Positions 1-10,200 of a DNA stretch of 64,000 bases are shown in pieces. The DNA is from DATFVJ01 sp963851085 (GTDB lineage Bacteria > Actinomycetota > Actinomycetes > Streptosporangiales > Streptosporangiaceae). The notes beneath the pieces are model-generated. The model saw only the letters and a program-made list of their open reading frames with translations, did no database searches and had not been told where the DNA came from. A program made the translations under genes and the position numbers. The stretch covers positions 124,001-188,000 of the forward strand of contig CAWKNX010000004.1 of NCBI GenBank assembly GCA_963851085.1. The letters are read 5' to 3'. Every line of letters starts with the position of its first letter. Positions within the stretch are counted from its first letter, which is position 1.

Positions 1-408
1 CCCGTCGCCTTCCCTCTTGCGGCCCGGCGGCGCCATCCCCGCGTTGCCGATCCGCGCTGTCCACGGCCCGAACATCCTGAGCCACCGCCCGCGCACCCGG
101 TCATACGCGGTGAGTGCCGCGTAGGTCGCGCCGTAGGACTCCGCGCTTACGATGACGATCTGCCCGGCCTGTGCCTGCCGCCGTGTCACCGCCCGAGCCG
201 CCGCGTGGCCGCGGTCCGCACCTGTGACCGCGGCCCGGTCGGCCGGGTCCGCGGGCTGCTCAGCCCGCGAAGGCGGCGCGGTCACCGCCGTCTGCGGCAG
301 CGGGGCGCCGCCGGTGCCGGAACGCGCGCCCGCACTGGCGCAGCCGCTGACGGTGCCGATGGCGACGCCCGCGGCGATCAGTCCGGCAGCCGCAGCGCGC
401 GCCCGCAT
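1..408 (-). CDS. L,D-transpeptidase-like lipoprotein, N-terminal part (gene runs off the left edge)
   Basis: 136 codons are visible from the ATG at 408; the 3' end lies outside the window. Residues 1-23 form a short lipoprotein signal with lipobox V-S-G-C (acylated Cys about residue 23), followed by a Pro/Ala-rich linker. From about residue 85 the text (AESYGATYAALTAYDR, then WLRMFGPW, then KREGDG) resembles the start of the YkuD/ErfK-type catalytic domain used in non-classical peptidoglycan cross-linking. The catalytic His/Cys motif would lie beyond the edge, so the family call rests on the N-terminal half only. The protein should be anchored outside the membrane. I see no neighbour in the same operon. 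Confidence 0.62.
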   Translation of the reverse strand, partial: MRARAAAAGLIAAGVAIGTVSGCASAGARSGTGGAPLPQTAVTAPPSRAEQPADPADRAAVTGADRGHAAARAVTRRQAQAGQIVIVSAESYGATYAALTAYDRVRGRWLRMFGPWTARIGNAGMAPPGRKREGDG

Positions 409-502
409 ATCCGCCGCCTCCAAGCTCGCGTCAACTCCTCCGAGGCCGCCAGCCTAGTGGCCTGTAGGCCCGAAGCGAAGCATGATCGATGGCCGGTAGG
501 AC

Positions 503-676
503 GGCCAATCCGGTGCCCAACGGGCCCTGGATCATGATCCGGGCGATGGCCGCGGCCCGGGCAGCGCCGGGCTTCATGATCGCGGTAACTTCTCGGCGAT
601 ATGTGCGGAAAAGTTACCGCGATCATGAAAGCCGCCGTGGGGTCAGGGCAACGGTACATATTGACAGCCGCGGGAG
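503..676. repeat. Dispersed repeat, copy 1, containing a perfect 57-bp palindrome
   Basis: Positions 573-591 (TTCATGATCGCGGTAACTT) and 611-629 are perfect 19-bp inverted arms around a 19-bp loop (592-610). About 170 bp around it recurs, inverted and with high identity, at about 20164-20335. Shorter copies lie at 35550-35607 and, interrupted by a group II intron, at 41739-41782 plus 49825-49837. No ORF with coding character covers the segment. It could be a bidirectional terminator, a protein-binding hairpin or a miniature mobile element. Confidence 0.8.
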
Positions 677-816
677 GCCCGCCTACGGGCCATCGATCTT
701 GGCGAACGGCAACCGCCCCGGCGGGGGCACCGGCGGGGGCACCGCCCGGCCTGGATCAGCGGTCCACCGGGCATGTCTCCGGAGCGCGGGTCCCGCACGA
801 TCTCTTGTTCGTGTGC

Positions 817-2481
817 CTATTTCTTCCCGCGTCCCGCAAGTGCGGGCAACGCACGCTCCATGTCGCTTGCCTGGCAGGCCTGGCGTTCGTACAACAGGCC
901 GTAGGTGAAGGTGTCCTCCCCAGCCGCACGTGCCTGGTCCGCGATGCCGCGCAGCACCGTCCGCGCGACGACGCTGTCGTGGTGATCGCCGAGCAGTCCC
1001 TGAAGTTTCTTCGTCCAGCTGGCCTGCCGCCTAGCCGCGCCGCCGAGCGCGGGCGTGGCCGCTTCCGCGGCGTAGCGCGCACGCTTGGCGGCCTTGCGTG
1101 CCTCGTGGATCGCGGTGTCCCGGTCGCCGTCCCCGGCGACGGGCACGGCCGCGAGGGCACGCTCCAGGCGCCGCGACGCCCGCTTCACCGGCTTGGCCAG
1201 CGCCTTGCCCGCCTTGCGCGCCGCGAGCGGTGTCAGGGGCGGATCGGCGATGAGCGCGTCCAGGTCATTGAGGAGGCTGAGATAGCGCTGGCCGTCAAGC
1301 TCGCGCAGGGCGGCCTCGCGAGCCTGCGCCAGCTCATTGCCGAAGTGCCCGCTGATGCGGGCCTTGACCGGACCTTCCACCAGGTCCGGCGGGATGTCGT
1401 CAAGCTCGGCGGTGAACCTCGCGAGCAGCACCTCGGCGTCACGAGGTAGCCCGAGCACGGTCGCCAGCCATTTCAGCTCGTCGCACAGCGGCCGTGTCCG
1501 CTCCCGGTCGACGATCTCGCCGAACGCCTGGAGCACGCTCCTGGCCCGGCGGGTCGCAACGCGCATCTGGTGGACGGCGTCCGGCTCGTCGCGCCGCACG
1601 AGCGGGTCGTACCGCGTGATGGCGTGCGCCTGGTGCCGCACATACGCGAGCACCACGTCGCCGGCCGGCGTGCTCGGTGTCAGCCGCCGCGATCCGTCGC
1701 CGGCCCCGGCGCCAGCTTCATCTCCCGCCGCCTGTCTGGCGGCGCGCAGCCGGCCTCCGAGCGCACGCTCCAGCTTGGTTCCCGTCGCCGCAGGCCGCGC
1801 GCCCGCCGCGAGCAGCCGCGCGTCGACCGCCCGCAGCAGGTCGCGGTCGCCGGCCACGAGCTCAACCTCGATCTCGTCCCACGTTGTGGCGCCGGATCCG
1901 TCCATCGGTTCCGCGGACACCTCGTCGGTCGCGATCTCGGCGAGGGTCCCCCCGGCGTCGTCGAGGAGGCGGGAAACGCGGCGGGTGGTCCGCATGTGCA
2001 CGACCGGAACCAGCGCCGAGCCGCGGGTGTAGGCGCGAACCAGAGCCGCGAGCGGCGCCGGCACGACGTCCGCACGCTCGCCGCCTGGCGCGCCCGCGGG
2101 CCTCGTCCGGCCAGCGGGTCCGCCTGCCCGGCCAGCGGATGATCCTGCCCGCCCAGCGGATCCGCCTGCGGGCTTGCCGCCCCGCCTGGCCCCCGGCTTG
2201 CCAAGAGGCAGGCGTATCTCATCGCGTGTGTCGGTGCCCGCGGGCAGTTTCAGATGCCAGCCGGCGTCCTCGCCGCCGGTACGCCGCCGCAGCGTGATGC
2301 CGCTTCTGATCAGGCGCAGGTCCTGCGTGTCGTAGTAGACGGCGTCGAGGACGTGCTCGTCCGGTGGCGAGACGGCCGCCACTCCCGCCTCGCCCGTCAT
2401 GTCCCGCACGGCGTTGAGCGCGGTTGCCGCCGATCCGCCGACGTCGTATTTCCGCTCGATCTCACGGACGACGGTGGCCAC
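817..2481 (-). CDS. CYTH and CHAD domain protein
   Basis: About 554 aa. The N-terminal CYTH domain opens with the metal/phosphate-binding ExExK signature (EIERK, residues 7-11) and runs to about residue 235. It is interrupted near residues 110-135 by a low-complexity Gly/Ser/Ala/Arg insert (AGRAGSSAGRAGGPAGR). The CHAD domain (about 265-550) has the conserved HQMRVATRRARS helix and later His/Lys-rich helices. CYTH proteins hydrolyse triphosphate compounds and CHAD domains bind polyphosphate, so a polyphosphate-linked role is likely; the exact reaction is unknown. I prefer GTG 2481, preceded by GGGAGGGG, over GTG 2529. It is monocistronic, with TetR upstream on the same strand about 200 bp away. 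Confidence 0.85.
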   Translation of the reverse strand: MATVVREIERKYDVGGSAATALNAVRDMTGEAGVAAVSPPDEHVLDAVYYDTQDLRLIRSGITLRRRTGGEDAGWHLKLPAGTDTRDEIRLPLGKPGARRGGKPAGGSAGRAGSSAGRAGGPAGRTRPAGAPGGERADVVPAPLAALVRAYTRGSALVPVVHMRTTRRVSRLLDDAGGTLAEIATDEVSAEPMDGSGATTWDEIEVELVAGDRDLLRAVDARLLAAGARPAATGTKLERALGGRLRAARQAAGDEAGAGAGDGSRRLTPSTPAGDVVLAYVRHQAHAITRYDPLVRRDEPDAVHQMRVATRRARSVLQAFGEIVDRERTRPLCDELKWLATVLGLPRDAEVLLARFTAELDDIPPDLVEGPVKARISGHFGNELAQAREAALRELDGQRYLSLLNDLDALIADPPLTPLAARKAGKALAKPVKRASRRLERALAAVPVAGDGDRDTAIHEARKAAKRARYAAEAATPALGGAARRQASWTKKLQGLLGDHHDSVVARTVLRGIADQARAAGEDTFTYGLLYERQACQASDMERALPALAGRGKK

Positions 2482-2677
2482 GTCCCAGCCCCTCCCGATC
2501 GCCGAACCATCGGCTGGCGCGAGCCTCACGGCCGTGCGTCACCGCCCTACGTTCACAGGCTGCCCTGGCGACGGCGAATTCACCAGGGCCGTCAGACCCC
2601 CAGGTGAAGTGATCATACTGGCACCGGCGCGCACCGGGCGCCGCCGCGGTTGCGCGGCAGCCTGCCGCCGATCCTGA

Positions 2678-3328
2678 TCAGGCGGCAGCGCTGTGTGGCG
2701 CGCCGATTCCGGCCACGATCATCTTCACGACCGCCTGGACGAAGTCGTCGGTGAGCGGCAGATGGCCCTGGAGCAGCCGGTGATAGGCGGCGCCGAAGAA
2801 GAGGTCGAGCACGACCTCCTGGTCGGTCGCCGCCGGGATCTCCCCACGGGCGATGGCACGCTGGAGCATGATCTTGTGCTGCGCCCGCAGCGGCCCGACG
2901 ACCCGCTCGCGCCAGGCACGCGCGAGCTCACGGTCGTGCTGCGCCTCGGCGATCAGCCCGGCGAGCATCGGCCCCGCCGGGGTGCAGGTGACCGCGTGGA
3001 CCCACGCCCGCAGAGCGGCGAGGAGGTCACCTCGGAGGGCTCCTGTGTCCGGCAGCGGCTGCATTCCCTGGAATTCGGCGAGAAACGCGTCGAGCGCCAG
3101 GGTTCCCTTGGAGGTCCACCGCCGGTAGATGGTGGCCTTGCCCACACCAGCGCGTGCGGCCACTTCCTCGATCGACATGCCTGCGAGCCCGCGCTCCGCG
3201 AGCAGTTGCGTGGTGGCCCGGAGGATGTCGCGGCCGACCCGCTCGCTCCGCGGCCTGCCCCGCCGCGCCGCTTCTGCCGGCGCTCCCGCTACCTGCGGTG
3301 CGGATCGAGGAATATGCGCGCCTGCCAT
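2678..3328 (-). CDS. TetR/AcrR family transcriptional regulator
   Basis: 216 aa. After a 25-residue basic tail, residues about 30-85 form the TetR helix-turn-helix (ILRATTQLLAERGLAGMSIE, then VAARAGVGKATIYRRW), which is canonical. The C-terminal ligand/dimer domain (about 95-210) resembles the TetR_C_11 type. The ATG at 3328 is only 16 bp from a perfect inverted repeat at 3345-3359, so autoregulation is likely. The gene faces away from a degraded DUF397 fragment and the rRNA methyltransferase gene. Ligand and regulon are unknown. Confidence 0.9.
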   Translation of the reverse strand: MAGAHIPRSAPQVAGAPAEAARRGRPRSERVGRDILRATTQLLAERGLAGMSIEEVAARAGVGKATIYRRWTSKGTLALDAFLAEFQGMQPLPDTGALRGDLLAALRAWVHAVTCTPAGPMLAGLIAEAQHDRELARAWRERVVGPLRAQHKIMLQRAIARGEIPAATDQEVVLDLFFGAAYHRLLQGHLPLTDDFVQAVVKMIVAGIGAPHSAAA

Positions 3329-3344
3329 GATGGTTCGAGTCTAT

Positions 3345-3359
3345 CCGTTTTCGAAACGG
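3345..3359. promoter_or_regulatory. Candidate TetR operator
   Basis: CCGTTTTCGAAACGG has 6-bp perfect arms (CCGTTT/AAACGG) around TCG, just upstream of the TetR ATG at 3328. Its size, symmetry and location fit an autoregulatory TetR site. Binding is inferred. Confidence 0.55.
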
Positions 3360-3545
3360 TTCGTAACGTATCTGATAGGTCCGCGATGACCGGCAGTCGC
3401 GGCCATCCGAGGCTCACGCTGGTGACCCCCTACCCCTATCGGCTCAGGCACGGCTGGCGTCCCGGGCTATACCAGCGCCCATACGACTTTCCCCTCGATA
3501 ACATCCGCCACCGCATACCAGTCCCACTGGTTGCGGAGCGTCCAC

Positions 3546-3668
3546 GAGCATGAGCCCACGGCCACCTTCCGTGCAATCGTCCGGCCGCCAGGCGGCCCAG
3601 TGCGGCGATTCTCCGCCGACGCGTGGCGAGCCTTCGTCAGCGAGGTCAAGTCAGGCCGGCTGCAATAG
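3546..3668 (+). pseudogene. Remnant of a DUF397-domain protein (C-terminal end)
   Basis: The plus-strand frame ending at TAG 3666-3668 reads GGPVRRFSADAWRAFVSEVK, which resembles the C-terminal half of the small actinobacterial DUF397 domain. The conserved N-terminal half (WRKSS...CVEVA) is not readable in the same frame and there is no credible start. DUF397 genes usually follow an XRE regulator; none is present. I read it as a decayed remnant. A competing minus-strand ORF (3467-3733) has no recognisable features. Confidence 0.4.
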
Positions 3669-3837
3669 ACCGCGTGGGCCCGGGCCCACCACCATCGCCG
3701 CACCTTGACGCATGTCTCCACGGGTCGCGCCACGCGGCAGCCGTTCGGGATTATGCGACCGCCCGCTCAACCGGCCGGGAGCGGCGGGCTGGTCGGCCGC
3801 CCACGGACGCGCGTCGCGCCCTGATAGCTTGACACGC

Positions 3838-4698
3838 GTGGGGATGCCTGCCGCGGCCGACGACGTCTTCCGCGGCATGGAGCAGTTCCTGATCTGCCCC
3901 GTCTGCGGCGGCGAGTTGCGGAGCGCGGATCGGTCGCTCCGGTGCGAACTGCGCCACACCTTCGACCGCGCTCGCCAAGGCTACGTGAACCTGCTGCCCG
4001 GTGACGCGGCCTGGGGCACGGCAGACACGGCGGATATGGTGGCTGCGCGCGCGGACTTCCTGCGGGCCGGCCACTACGCGCCATTGGCCGCGCTGGTCGC
4101 CGCCCGCGCCGCACAGCTCTGCCGGGGCGGCCTGGTCGTGGACGCAGGCGCCGGTACCGGTTACTACCTGGCGGCGGTGCTTGACCGTTTGCCTGACGCG
4201 GTCGGGCTGGCCGTGGATGTCTCCAAGTTCGCGCTCCGCCGTGCCGCTGGCGCGCACGATCGCGCCCGCGCGATCGCGTGGGACGTCCGGCGGCCGCTGC
4301 CCATCCGGCCACACACCGCCGCGCTTGTGCTGAACGTATTCGCGCCGCGCAACGGCGCGCAGTTCCGCCGCGTCCTGCGCCGCGACGGCGCACTGCTCGT
4401 GGTGACGGCCACCAGCAGGCACCTTGACACGCTCATACCGGCGCTCGGGCTGCTGAGCGTGGACGCGCACAAGGATGCCCGGTTGGCACGCTCGCTATCG
4501 CCCCACTTCAGGCTCAGCCGGCGCGAGGAGCACACCTTCACGTTCCAGGTGTCTGGCGCGCAGGCCGAGATGCTCGCCCGGATGGGGCCAAGCGGGCACC
4601 ATCTGCGGCCGGACGAGGTCAGGCGCCGGGTCGCGGCCCTCGGTGAAACGGTCCAGGTGACGGGATCCTTCGCGCTGCTGACCTACCGGCCGCGCTGA
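3838..4698 (+). CDS. 23S rRNA (guanine-N1)-methyltransferase, RlmA/TlrB-like
   Basis: About 286 aa. An N-terminal zinc ribbon (CPVCGGEL, a later Cys, then a His) precedes a class I SAM-dependent domain with motif I VVDAGAGTGYY (near residue 102) and a post-I acidic residue in AVDVSK. The layout matches RlmA(I)/RlmA(II)-TlrB enzymes, which methylate G745 or G748 of 23S rRNA in the exit tunnel. TlrB-type enzymes add to tylosin resistance, but specificity cannot be told here. GTG 3838 lies 7 nt after a TAGCTT -10-like box, suggesting a leaderless start; in-frame ATG 3844 is the alternative. Confidence 0.82.
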   Translation: MGMPAAADDVFRGMEQFLICPVCGGELRSADRSLRCELRHTFDRARQGYVNLLPGDAAWGTADTADMVAARADFLRAGHYAPLAALVAARAAQLCRGGLVVDAGAGTGYYLAAVLDRLPDAVGLAVDVSKFALRRAAGAHDRARAIAWDVRRPLPIRPHTAALVLNVFAPRNGAQFRRVLRRDGALLVVTATSRHLDTLIPALGLLSVDAHKDARLARSLSPHFRLSRREEHTFTFQVSGAQAEMLARMGPSGHHLRPDEVRRRVAALGETVQVTGSFALLTYRPR

Positions 4699-4785
4699 CC
4701 TGCCGGCCGCGCTCATCTACCGGCCGCGCGCTGGCTCTCCTGATATGCGCCGCTTCGGTACGCCGCCTTCGGCGCGGGCCGCCAG

Positions 4786-4995
4786 TTACCCGCCTGATTC
4801 GTACTTGAACGAGACCTGAAGCCTGATGCGGTACGTCAGCGATCCGTCCTCTTCGAGGTGGATGTCCTGCTTGACCACCTCACCGACGCGCAGATCGCGG
4901 ATCGTCGCGCTCGCGGTCTTCACCGCCTCGGCGGCAGCGTTTTCCCAGGAAACGTCACTGGTACCGATGATGTCGACAACTTTGTACACGCTCAT
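4786..4995 (-). CDS. Dodecin family flavin-binding protein
   Basis: 69 aa from ATG 4995 (MSVYKVVDIIGTSDVSWENA). The whole sequence fits dodecin: a short beta strand, one helix beginning SWENAAAEAV, then two strands with the paired-flavin Trp28-type and Gln-type region (VVKQDIHLEEDGSLTYRIRL). Dodecins form hollow 12-mers that store or quench flavins or CoA. A GGGGGCG motif lies about 6 nt upstream. An in-frame ATG at 5025 would add ten residues atypical for the family, so I reject it. Confidence 0.92.
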   Translation of the reverse strand: MSVYKVVDIIGTSDVSWENAAAEAVKTASATIRDLRVGEVVKQDIHLEEDGSLTYRIRLQVSFKYESGG

Positions 4996-5171
4996 CCGCG
5001 CCCCCACAGCCTCGTCGCATGGCATTGGTCGCCCGCGATGCCTGCGGAGGTCCTACCCATAGCCCGCGAGACTATGTGGCGGGACCACCCGGTGCTGGCC
5101 TCCCGGTGGGAGGCCTCGCGCACTCCTTCTTTCGGTAGCTGTTCATGTACGAATGGTGATAGAACGAGGGG

Positions 5172-5543
5172 ATGCGGCTCACGGCGTGCGTAACGACCCA
5201 GGGGTCGTGCACTATCGTGACCCTGGGTGGCTATATCGATCTGAGCACCGGCAAGCAGTTGCGCGACGTGCTCACCGCGGCAGCCAAGACTGCCTCGTAC
5301 CTGATCGTGGACATGAGCCGGCTCGGCTTCATGGACTCAACCGGGCTGAGCGTGCTCATCGACATGTACAAGCGCCTGGAAAAGCGGGGCGGCACGCTCG
5401 CACTCGCGGCACCTCAGCCGATCGTCGCCAAGGTGCTGACGATCTCCGGCCTGGACCGGGTGCTCAATGTGCATGCGAGCGTCGCTCAGGCGGTGGCCAT
5501 ATCCCCCGGAGACGGCGCGCCCTCACCCTCCGCCGACAGGTAG
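5172..5543 (+). CDS. STAS-domain anti-sigma factor antagonist
   Basis: 123 aa. A single STAS domain (residues 3-108) carries the phospho-acceptor loop FMDSTGLSVL, with the Ser that a partner anti-sigma kinase normally phosphorylates. The last 15 residues are a disordered tail. GAGGGG lies directly upstream of ATG 5172. No RsbW-like kinase or sigma factor is adjacent, so its partner is elsewhere. A role in a sigma-B-type partner-switching pathway is inferred from the family. Confidence 0.9.
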   Translation: MRLTACVTTQGSCTIVTLGGYIDLSTGKQLRDVLTAAAKTASYLIVDMSRLGFMDSTGLSVLIDMYKRLEKRGGTLALAAPQPIVAKVLTISGLDRVLNVHASVAQAVAISPGDGAPSPSADR

Positions 5544-5710
5544 CCACGACGGGGCCGCGCGGCCCTGGCCATCTCCTCGCGCAGCAGGCCATAAGCCGCC
5601 TGCGCGACCCGGCCGCCGACGCCGTCGAACGTCGAACACCACATCCACACCGCCGGACCCGCAGCACTACGAGGCACGCTGGCTTCATCGTCCCTGATCC
5701 TGGCGCCAGA

Positions 5711-6952
5711 TCACGATTGCCTGCCCCGGACGCCTAGCTTGCTCACGATGATTCTCGCCATGCCACGCAGGCCGATAACCCGCCGCAGGCTCGCGGGCGT
5801 GAGGTATTCACCGACCGGCACTGCGCCCGTCATCATTCCCAGGAACCTGCTGACCTCAGCCGGCGGTGCGCTGGCCAGCGCCTTGAACAGCACGGTCGGC
5901 TCCACGCCGAGCGGGCTGAGCGAGGCAAGCTCGGTGGTGAAGTCATACATCGGCAGCGCATCGTGGTCACGCCTGCGCCCATACTCGGCGAGCGTGGTGG
6001 CGAGGGGCCGCCCGCCGTCAAGGCCCTCGATGAGCGCCGCGCTGAGCAGCTCGGCGTCGCGGAACGCATGGCCGATCCCCTGGCCTGTGATCGGATCCAT
6101 GACCAGCCCCGCGTCACCGACGAGCGCCCAACCTTCGCCGTGCGGCGTCCTGAACAGGTTGGGCACGTCGGGGGTCGTACGGAACCGCTCGACCCGCCGT
6201 CCTGCGCGGATGCGCTCGCCAAGGTCGCCAGCCGCGTCCAGCGTGGCGAGCACGTTCCCTGCCACGTCTGCGCGGAAGTCGGCGAACTCGTCAACAGGCC
6301 AGGCGACATAGGTGATGACCAGCCCATCGTTGGTCGGCCACGCGCCGACAGCCCGACGGCCACGTGTGTAGACCTCGCCGCGATCGAGCGGCACGCCCTC
6401 CCAATAGGTGTACGACGCGACCGTCAGCGGCGGCTTCTCCAGATATGTGGCAGCACCCGCCGCGGCGGCGACGGCCGAGTGCTTACCGTCCGCGCCGACA
6501 ATGAGCCGCGCGCGCTCGGTCACCGACTGGCCGGCCTTCTCCCTGCCGGTGATCTTGCCGTCCGCGACACCGATCTCCGTCACCTGGAAGCCCTCGCGGA
6601 CCTCGGCACCCGCGGCACGCGCGGCGTCGACCAGAATCGCGTCGAGTACCTGCCGGCGCGGGCTGTAGAGCGCATCGACGCCCTCGAACTCGGGAAAGCT
6701 GCCGGACAGCACCGCGATTCCGGGGTCGAACCTGACCTTGCGCGTTGCCGGGGTACCTGACTTGATTACCTTGTCGAGCAGGCCCCAGCGGGCGAGCCTG
6801 GCGATTCCAGGTAGCTGCACCTGGTGCGTCGAGAGTGTATCGCTGGGAAAACGGGCCTGGTCCACCACGAGCACCCGCAAGCCGCCACGGGCAAGCAGCA
6901 TCGCTGTCGCGGAGCCCGCCACCCTGGCGCCCACGACGATGACATCAAACAT
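5711..6952 (-). CDS. FAD-dependent oxidoreductase (geranylgeranyl reductase / PHBH-like monooxygenase group)
   Basis: 413 aa. The N-terminal dinucleotide-binding fold is VIVVGARVAGSATA (residues 4-17; GxRxAGS instead of the usual GxGxxG). The second FAD motif is GWALVGDAGLVMDPITGQGI near residue 280. GRE/GAD elements (LIVGADGKHS) lie near residue 145. This group hydroxylates aromatics or reduces prenyl chains; the substrate cannot be read from sequence. ATG 6952 has an excellent GAAGGAGG site. The start overlaps the end of a truncated alpha/beta hydrolase on the same strand, suggesting a former two-gene operon. Confidence 0.85.
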   Translation of the reverse strand: MFDVIVVGARVAGSATAMLLARGGLRVLVVDQARFPSDTLSTHQVQLPGIARLARWGLLDKVIKSGTPATRKVRFDPGIAVLSGSFPEFEGVDALYSPRRQVLDAILVDAARAAGAEVREGFQVTEIGVADGKITGREKAGQSVTERARLIVGADGKHSAVAAAAGAATYLEKPPLTVASYTYWEGVPLDRGEVYTRGRRAVGAWPTNDGLVITYVAWPVDEFADFRADVAGNVLATLDAAGDLGERIRAGRRVERFRTTPDVPNLFRTPHGEGWALVGDAGLVMDPITGQGIGHAFRDAELLSAALIEGLDGGRPLATTLAEYGRRRDHDALPMYDFTTELASLSPLGVEPTVLFKALASAPPAEVSRFLGMMTGAVPVGEYLTPASLRRVIGLRGMARIIVSKLGVRGRQS

Positions 6953-7133
6953 CGTTCGCCTCCTTCGGATGCAGGTCCAGCCAGTCCTCGGTGACGCAGA
7001 AGAAGCGCTCCGGCTCGTCATACATGACGGCGTGGCCGCTGTGCTCGAACACGACGACCTCCGCATCGCCGAGGCGGTGGCCGATCCGGTACGCCTGCTG
7101 CGCCGAGGAAACGCTGATGGTTGTCGTGGGCAT
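6945..7133 (-). pseudogene. Truncated alpha/beta hydrolase (C-terminal 62 residues)
   Basis: The reading frame VVVFEHSGHAVMYDEPERFF is the catalytic-His region of an alpha/beta hydrolase (SGH plus the following helix). The nucleophile elbow, lid and most of the fold are missing, and upstream DNA does not continue the protein. It overlaps the start of the flavoprotein gene by 8 bp. It is probably the stump left after a deletion that fused this region to the divergent ATPase gene at 7207. Confidence 0.6.
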
Positions 7134-7206
7134 CTGCCTGCACCTCCACCTACAGGGCGCGAGTTCGCATCTGGCGATTCGCTAGGCGACGTCCGACAAT
7201 GGCGGC

Positions 7207-10200
7207 GTGGTGAAATCGGCCCTGGTCGGGCGCGAGATCGAGCTGGCCAGGCTGCGCGAGGCCGTCGGCGCCGCACACGCGGGGACGGGCAGCCTTGTGC
7301 TTGTGACCGGAGAGGCGGGCATCGGCAAGACCTCGCTGGTCGATGCCGCGCTGCGGGCAGATAGGGCGGTCTGGGGCACGAGCAGGGAGGGTCCAGGTGT
7401 GCCCGGCCTGTGGCCGTGGGCCGAGGTGCTCAGGGGCTGCTGCGATGCGGGGCTCCTATCAGGTGCGGGCGCTCTCGCAGCCAGCTCCCTGACCGAATCG
7501 AGCGACGACGATGCCCGCGAGCGGTTCGGTGTCTTCGATGCCATCGGTCGGGCGCTGCGGCAAGCCGCGGACGTGCAGCCGTTCGTCATCGTTCTTGACG
7601 ACCTGCAGTGGGCCGACGCCGGCACGCTGCGGTTTCTGCACTTCCTCGCCGCCGACCTCTCACGGTCGCGACTGCTCATCGTCGCGATCTACCGCGATGG
7701 CGAAGCCGGGGCCGTGCTGCCAGAGGGCCTCGCATCGCGGGCACTGCCCTTGCCATTGCGCCGGCTGAGCCCTGCCGAGGTGGCCAGGCTGATCGCCTTG
7801 CTGGGCTGCGCGCCGCCGACACCGGACGAGGCAGCGGCGATCCACGACAAGACCGGGGGAAATCCGTTCTTCGTCCAGCAGGTCGCCCGCCTCGGGCCCG
7901 ACGCGCCCAGCCTGCCCGCAGGCGTCCGCGACGCCGTCCGGCGGCGTGTCTCCCGGTTGGGCGACGACTGTGGGCAGTTGCTCGCGATCGCTGCGGTGGC
8001 TGGACGCCAGATGCACCTGCGCGTGCTGGCAGCTGCCGCCGACCGCCCGCTGGTTGAGGTGATCAGGGCACTTGAGGCGGCTGCTGCTGCCCACGTCATC
8101 GAGCGCGGGGATGCAGACACGCTGCTGTTCGCCCACGACCTGTTCCGCGAGGTGGTGTACGCCGACCTCGACCCGGGCGCCCGGATCGTGCTGCACGGCC
8201 GGATCGCCGCCGCGCTCGAGGCAAGCGCACCAGCTGGAATGCCCGGGCTCAGCGCTGAGCTGTGCCGTCACCACGTCGCGGCGGCGACCGGCCGGCCGCT
8301 CGAAGCTCTTCCTTACGTCCGGCGCGCGGCCGCCGACGCGGTCGCCCGGATGGCCTATGAGGAGGCCGCCGTGCACCTGACCGAGGGGGTCCGGCTCGCC
8401 GGGCTTGCCGCTGAGCCGGGACGCCAGCTTGAACTGCTGCTTGACCTCGGCGATGCTCATCGCAACTCCGGGGACCTGGGAGAGGCGCGGGCGCGCTATC
8501 TCGAAGCGGCGCACGAGGCACGCAGCCGGGGCAACGCAACGGCGCTCGCCCGGGCAGCACTCGGCATCCATCAGGTCGGTGCTGCGACGTGGTCCAGCCA
8601 CGGCGAAACCATCAGCCTTCTTGAGGACACACTCGCACGGCGTGGTGAGCCTGACGACGCCACCACGGCACGGCTGCTCGCCGCGCTGGCGCGCGAGCTT
8701 TCGCACGGGCCAGGCGACCGTGCGCGAGCCGGGCCGATCAGCGACCGTGCGGTCACCCTCGCCCGGCAACTCCGCGATCCTGGCCCGTTGGCGATCTGCC
8801 TGTTCGCCCGCCACGACGCAATGTGGGCACCCGGCAGCGCGGAGCTGCGGCTCGGCGTGCTGGACGAGATGGGCAGGGCCGCCGACAGCGCACGCGATCA
8901 CGCGTTGAGCCTCGAAGCGCTGTTCGGCCGTTTCGTGGCACTGCTCGAACTCGGCGACCCGGCGGCCTACACCGTCTTTCTCAGGGTGACGGAGGCCGCG
9001 CAGCGGCTCGGCCAGCCGCACTATCGCTGGATCGTGCAGTCCCGCCGTGCGGCACTTGCTCTGCTTTCCGGGCGCCTCGACGAGGCCGCGCACCTGACGG
9101 ACGCCGTGGCCGCTGACGCGATGCGCCTGTGCGAGCCGGACGGTTTCAACGTCACGGGTGACCTCATGGTGCAGCTGTCCGGCATGCGCGGCGAGCTGCG
9201 CAGCGTGGCCGACGGCCTGGCCATGGCGCCAGGTGTCCCGCCATTCGTTGCGGCAACAGTGGACGCACTCACCGCGCTCGACGAGGACGACCCAGCCAGG
9301 GCCCTCGACCGGCTCTCGCCCTGGGCCGGGCGCGGGCTCGATGAAGCCCTTGGCTGGCAGGTGCTCGGCGTCGTAGCGAGCATCGCGGAGGTCGCCGCGG
9401 CTGCGAAGGACGAGGCGTTGTGCACGACCATGTACGGCCGGCTGCTCCCCTTCGCCGGTGGCGTGGTGGTGACCGGCGGTGCGGTCAACATCGCCGGGCC
9501 GGTGTCCCTGTACCTGGGGATGTGCGCGGCGGCACTTGGCCGCGACGCCGAGGCGCTCGATCATCTGGCTGAGGCGGTGAGCTGTGCCACCCGGATGAAC
9601 GCACGGCCGTGGGAGGCACGTGCCCGTTACGAGATGGCGGCGGTGCTGCTGCGCCGCGGCAGCGGCGGCGACCGCGATAGTGCGGAGCGACTGGCCATGC
9701 TCGCCGGTCAGGCTGCCGCCCAGATCGGGATGCAGGCGCTTGTGCGGCGGGTTTCCCGCCTGCGGGCGCAAGCGGCAACGCCGCGGAACGTGTTCCGCCG
9801 TGACGCGGATGTGTGGACGCTGGCCTATGACGGCCGGACCGCGCGGCTCCAGGACGCCAAGGGCCTGCGGGACATCGCCCGCCTGCTCGCCAATCCGGGC
9901 AAGGACGTGGCGGCCGCGGATCTCGTCGGACCCGGGGCGAAAGCCGAGGCGGCCACGGGCGCCGATCCGGTGCTCGATGAACAGGCCCGGCGCGCGTACA
10001 AGCGGCGGCTCGACCTACTCGGCACACGGATCGCCGAGGCCGAGTCAGCCGACGACACCGGATCGGCCGAGTGTGCCCGCCGCGAGCGGCAGGAACTGCT
10101 TGACGGGCTGTCACGCGCGTATGGGCTCGGCCGGAGGCAGCGCCGGTTGGGTGCTGCCAATGAGCGGGCGCGAAAGACGGTGACGGCTCGTATCCGCGAC

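Noticed and set aside
3467..3733. Minus-strand 88-aa frame upstream of the rRNA methyltransferase
   Set aside because: No start signal or family resemblance; the plus strand over part of it shows a DUF397-like C-terminus, which is better supported.
7660..9771. A 703-aa open frame on the minus strand, and similar long antisense frames under most genes
   Set aside because: They are GC-bias shadows of well-supported genes on the other strand, with Arg/His/Pro-rich text and no domains.
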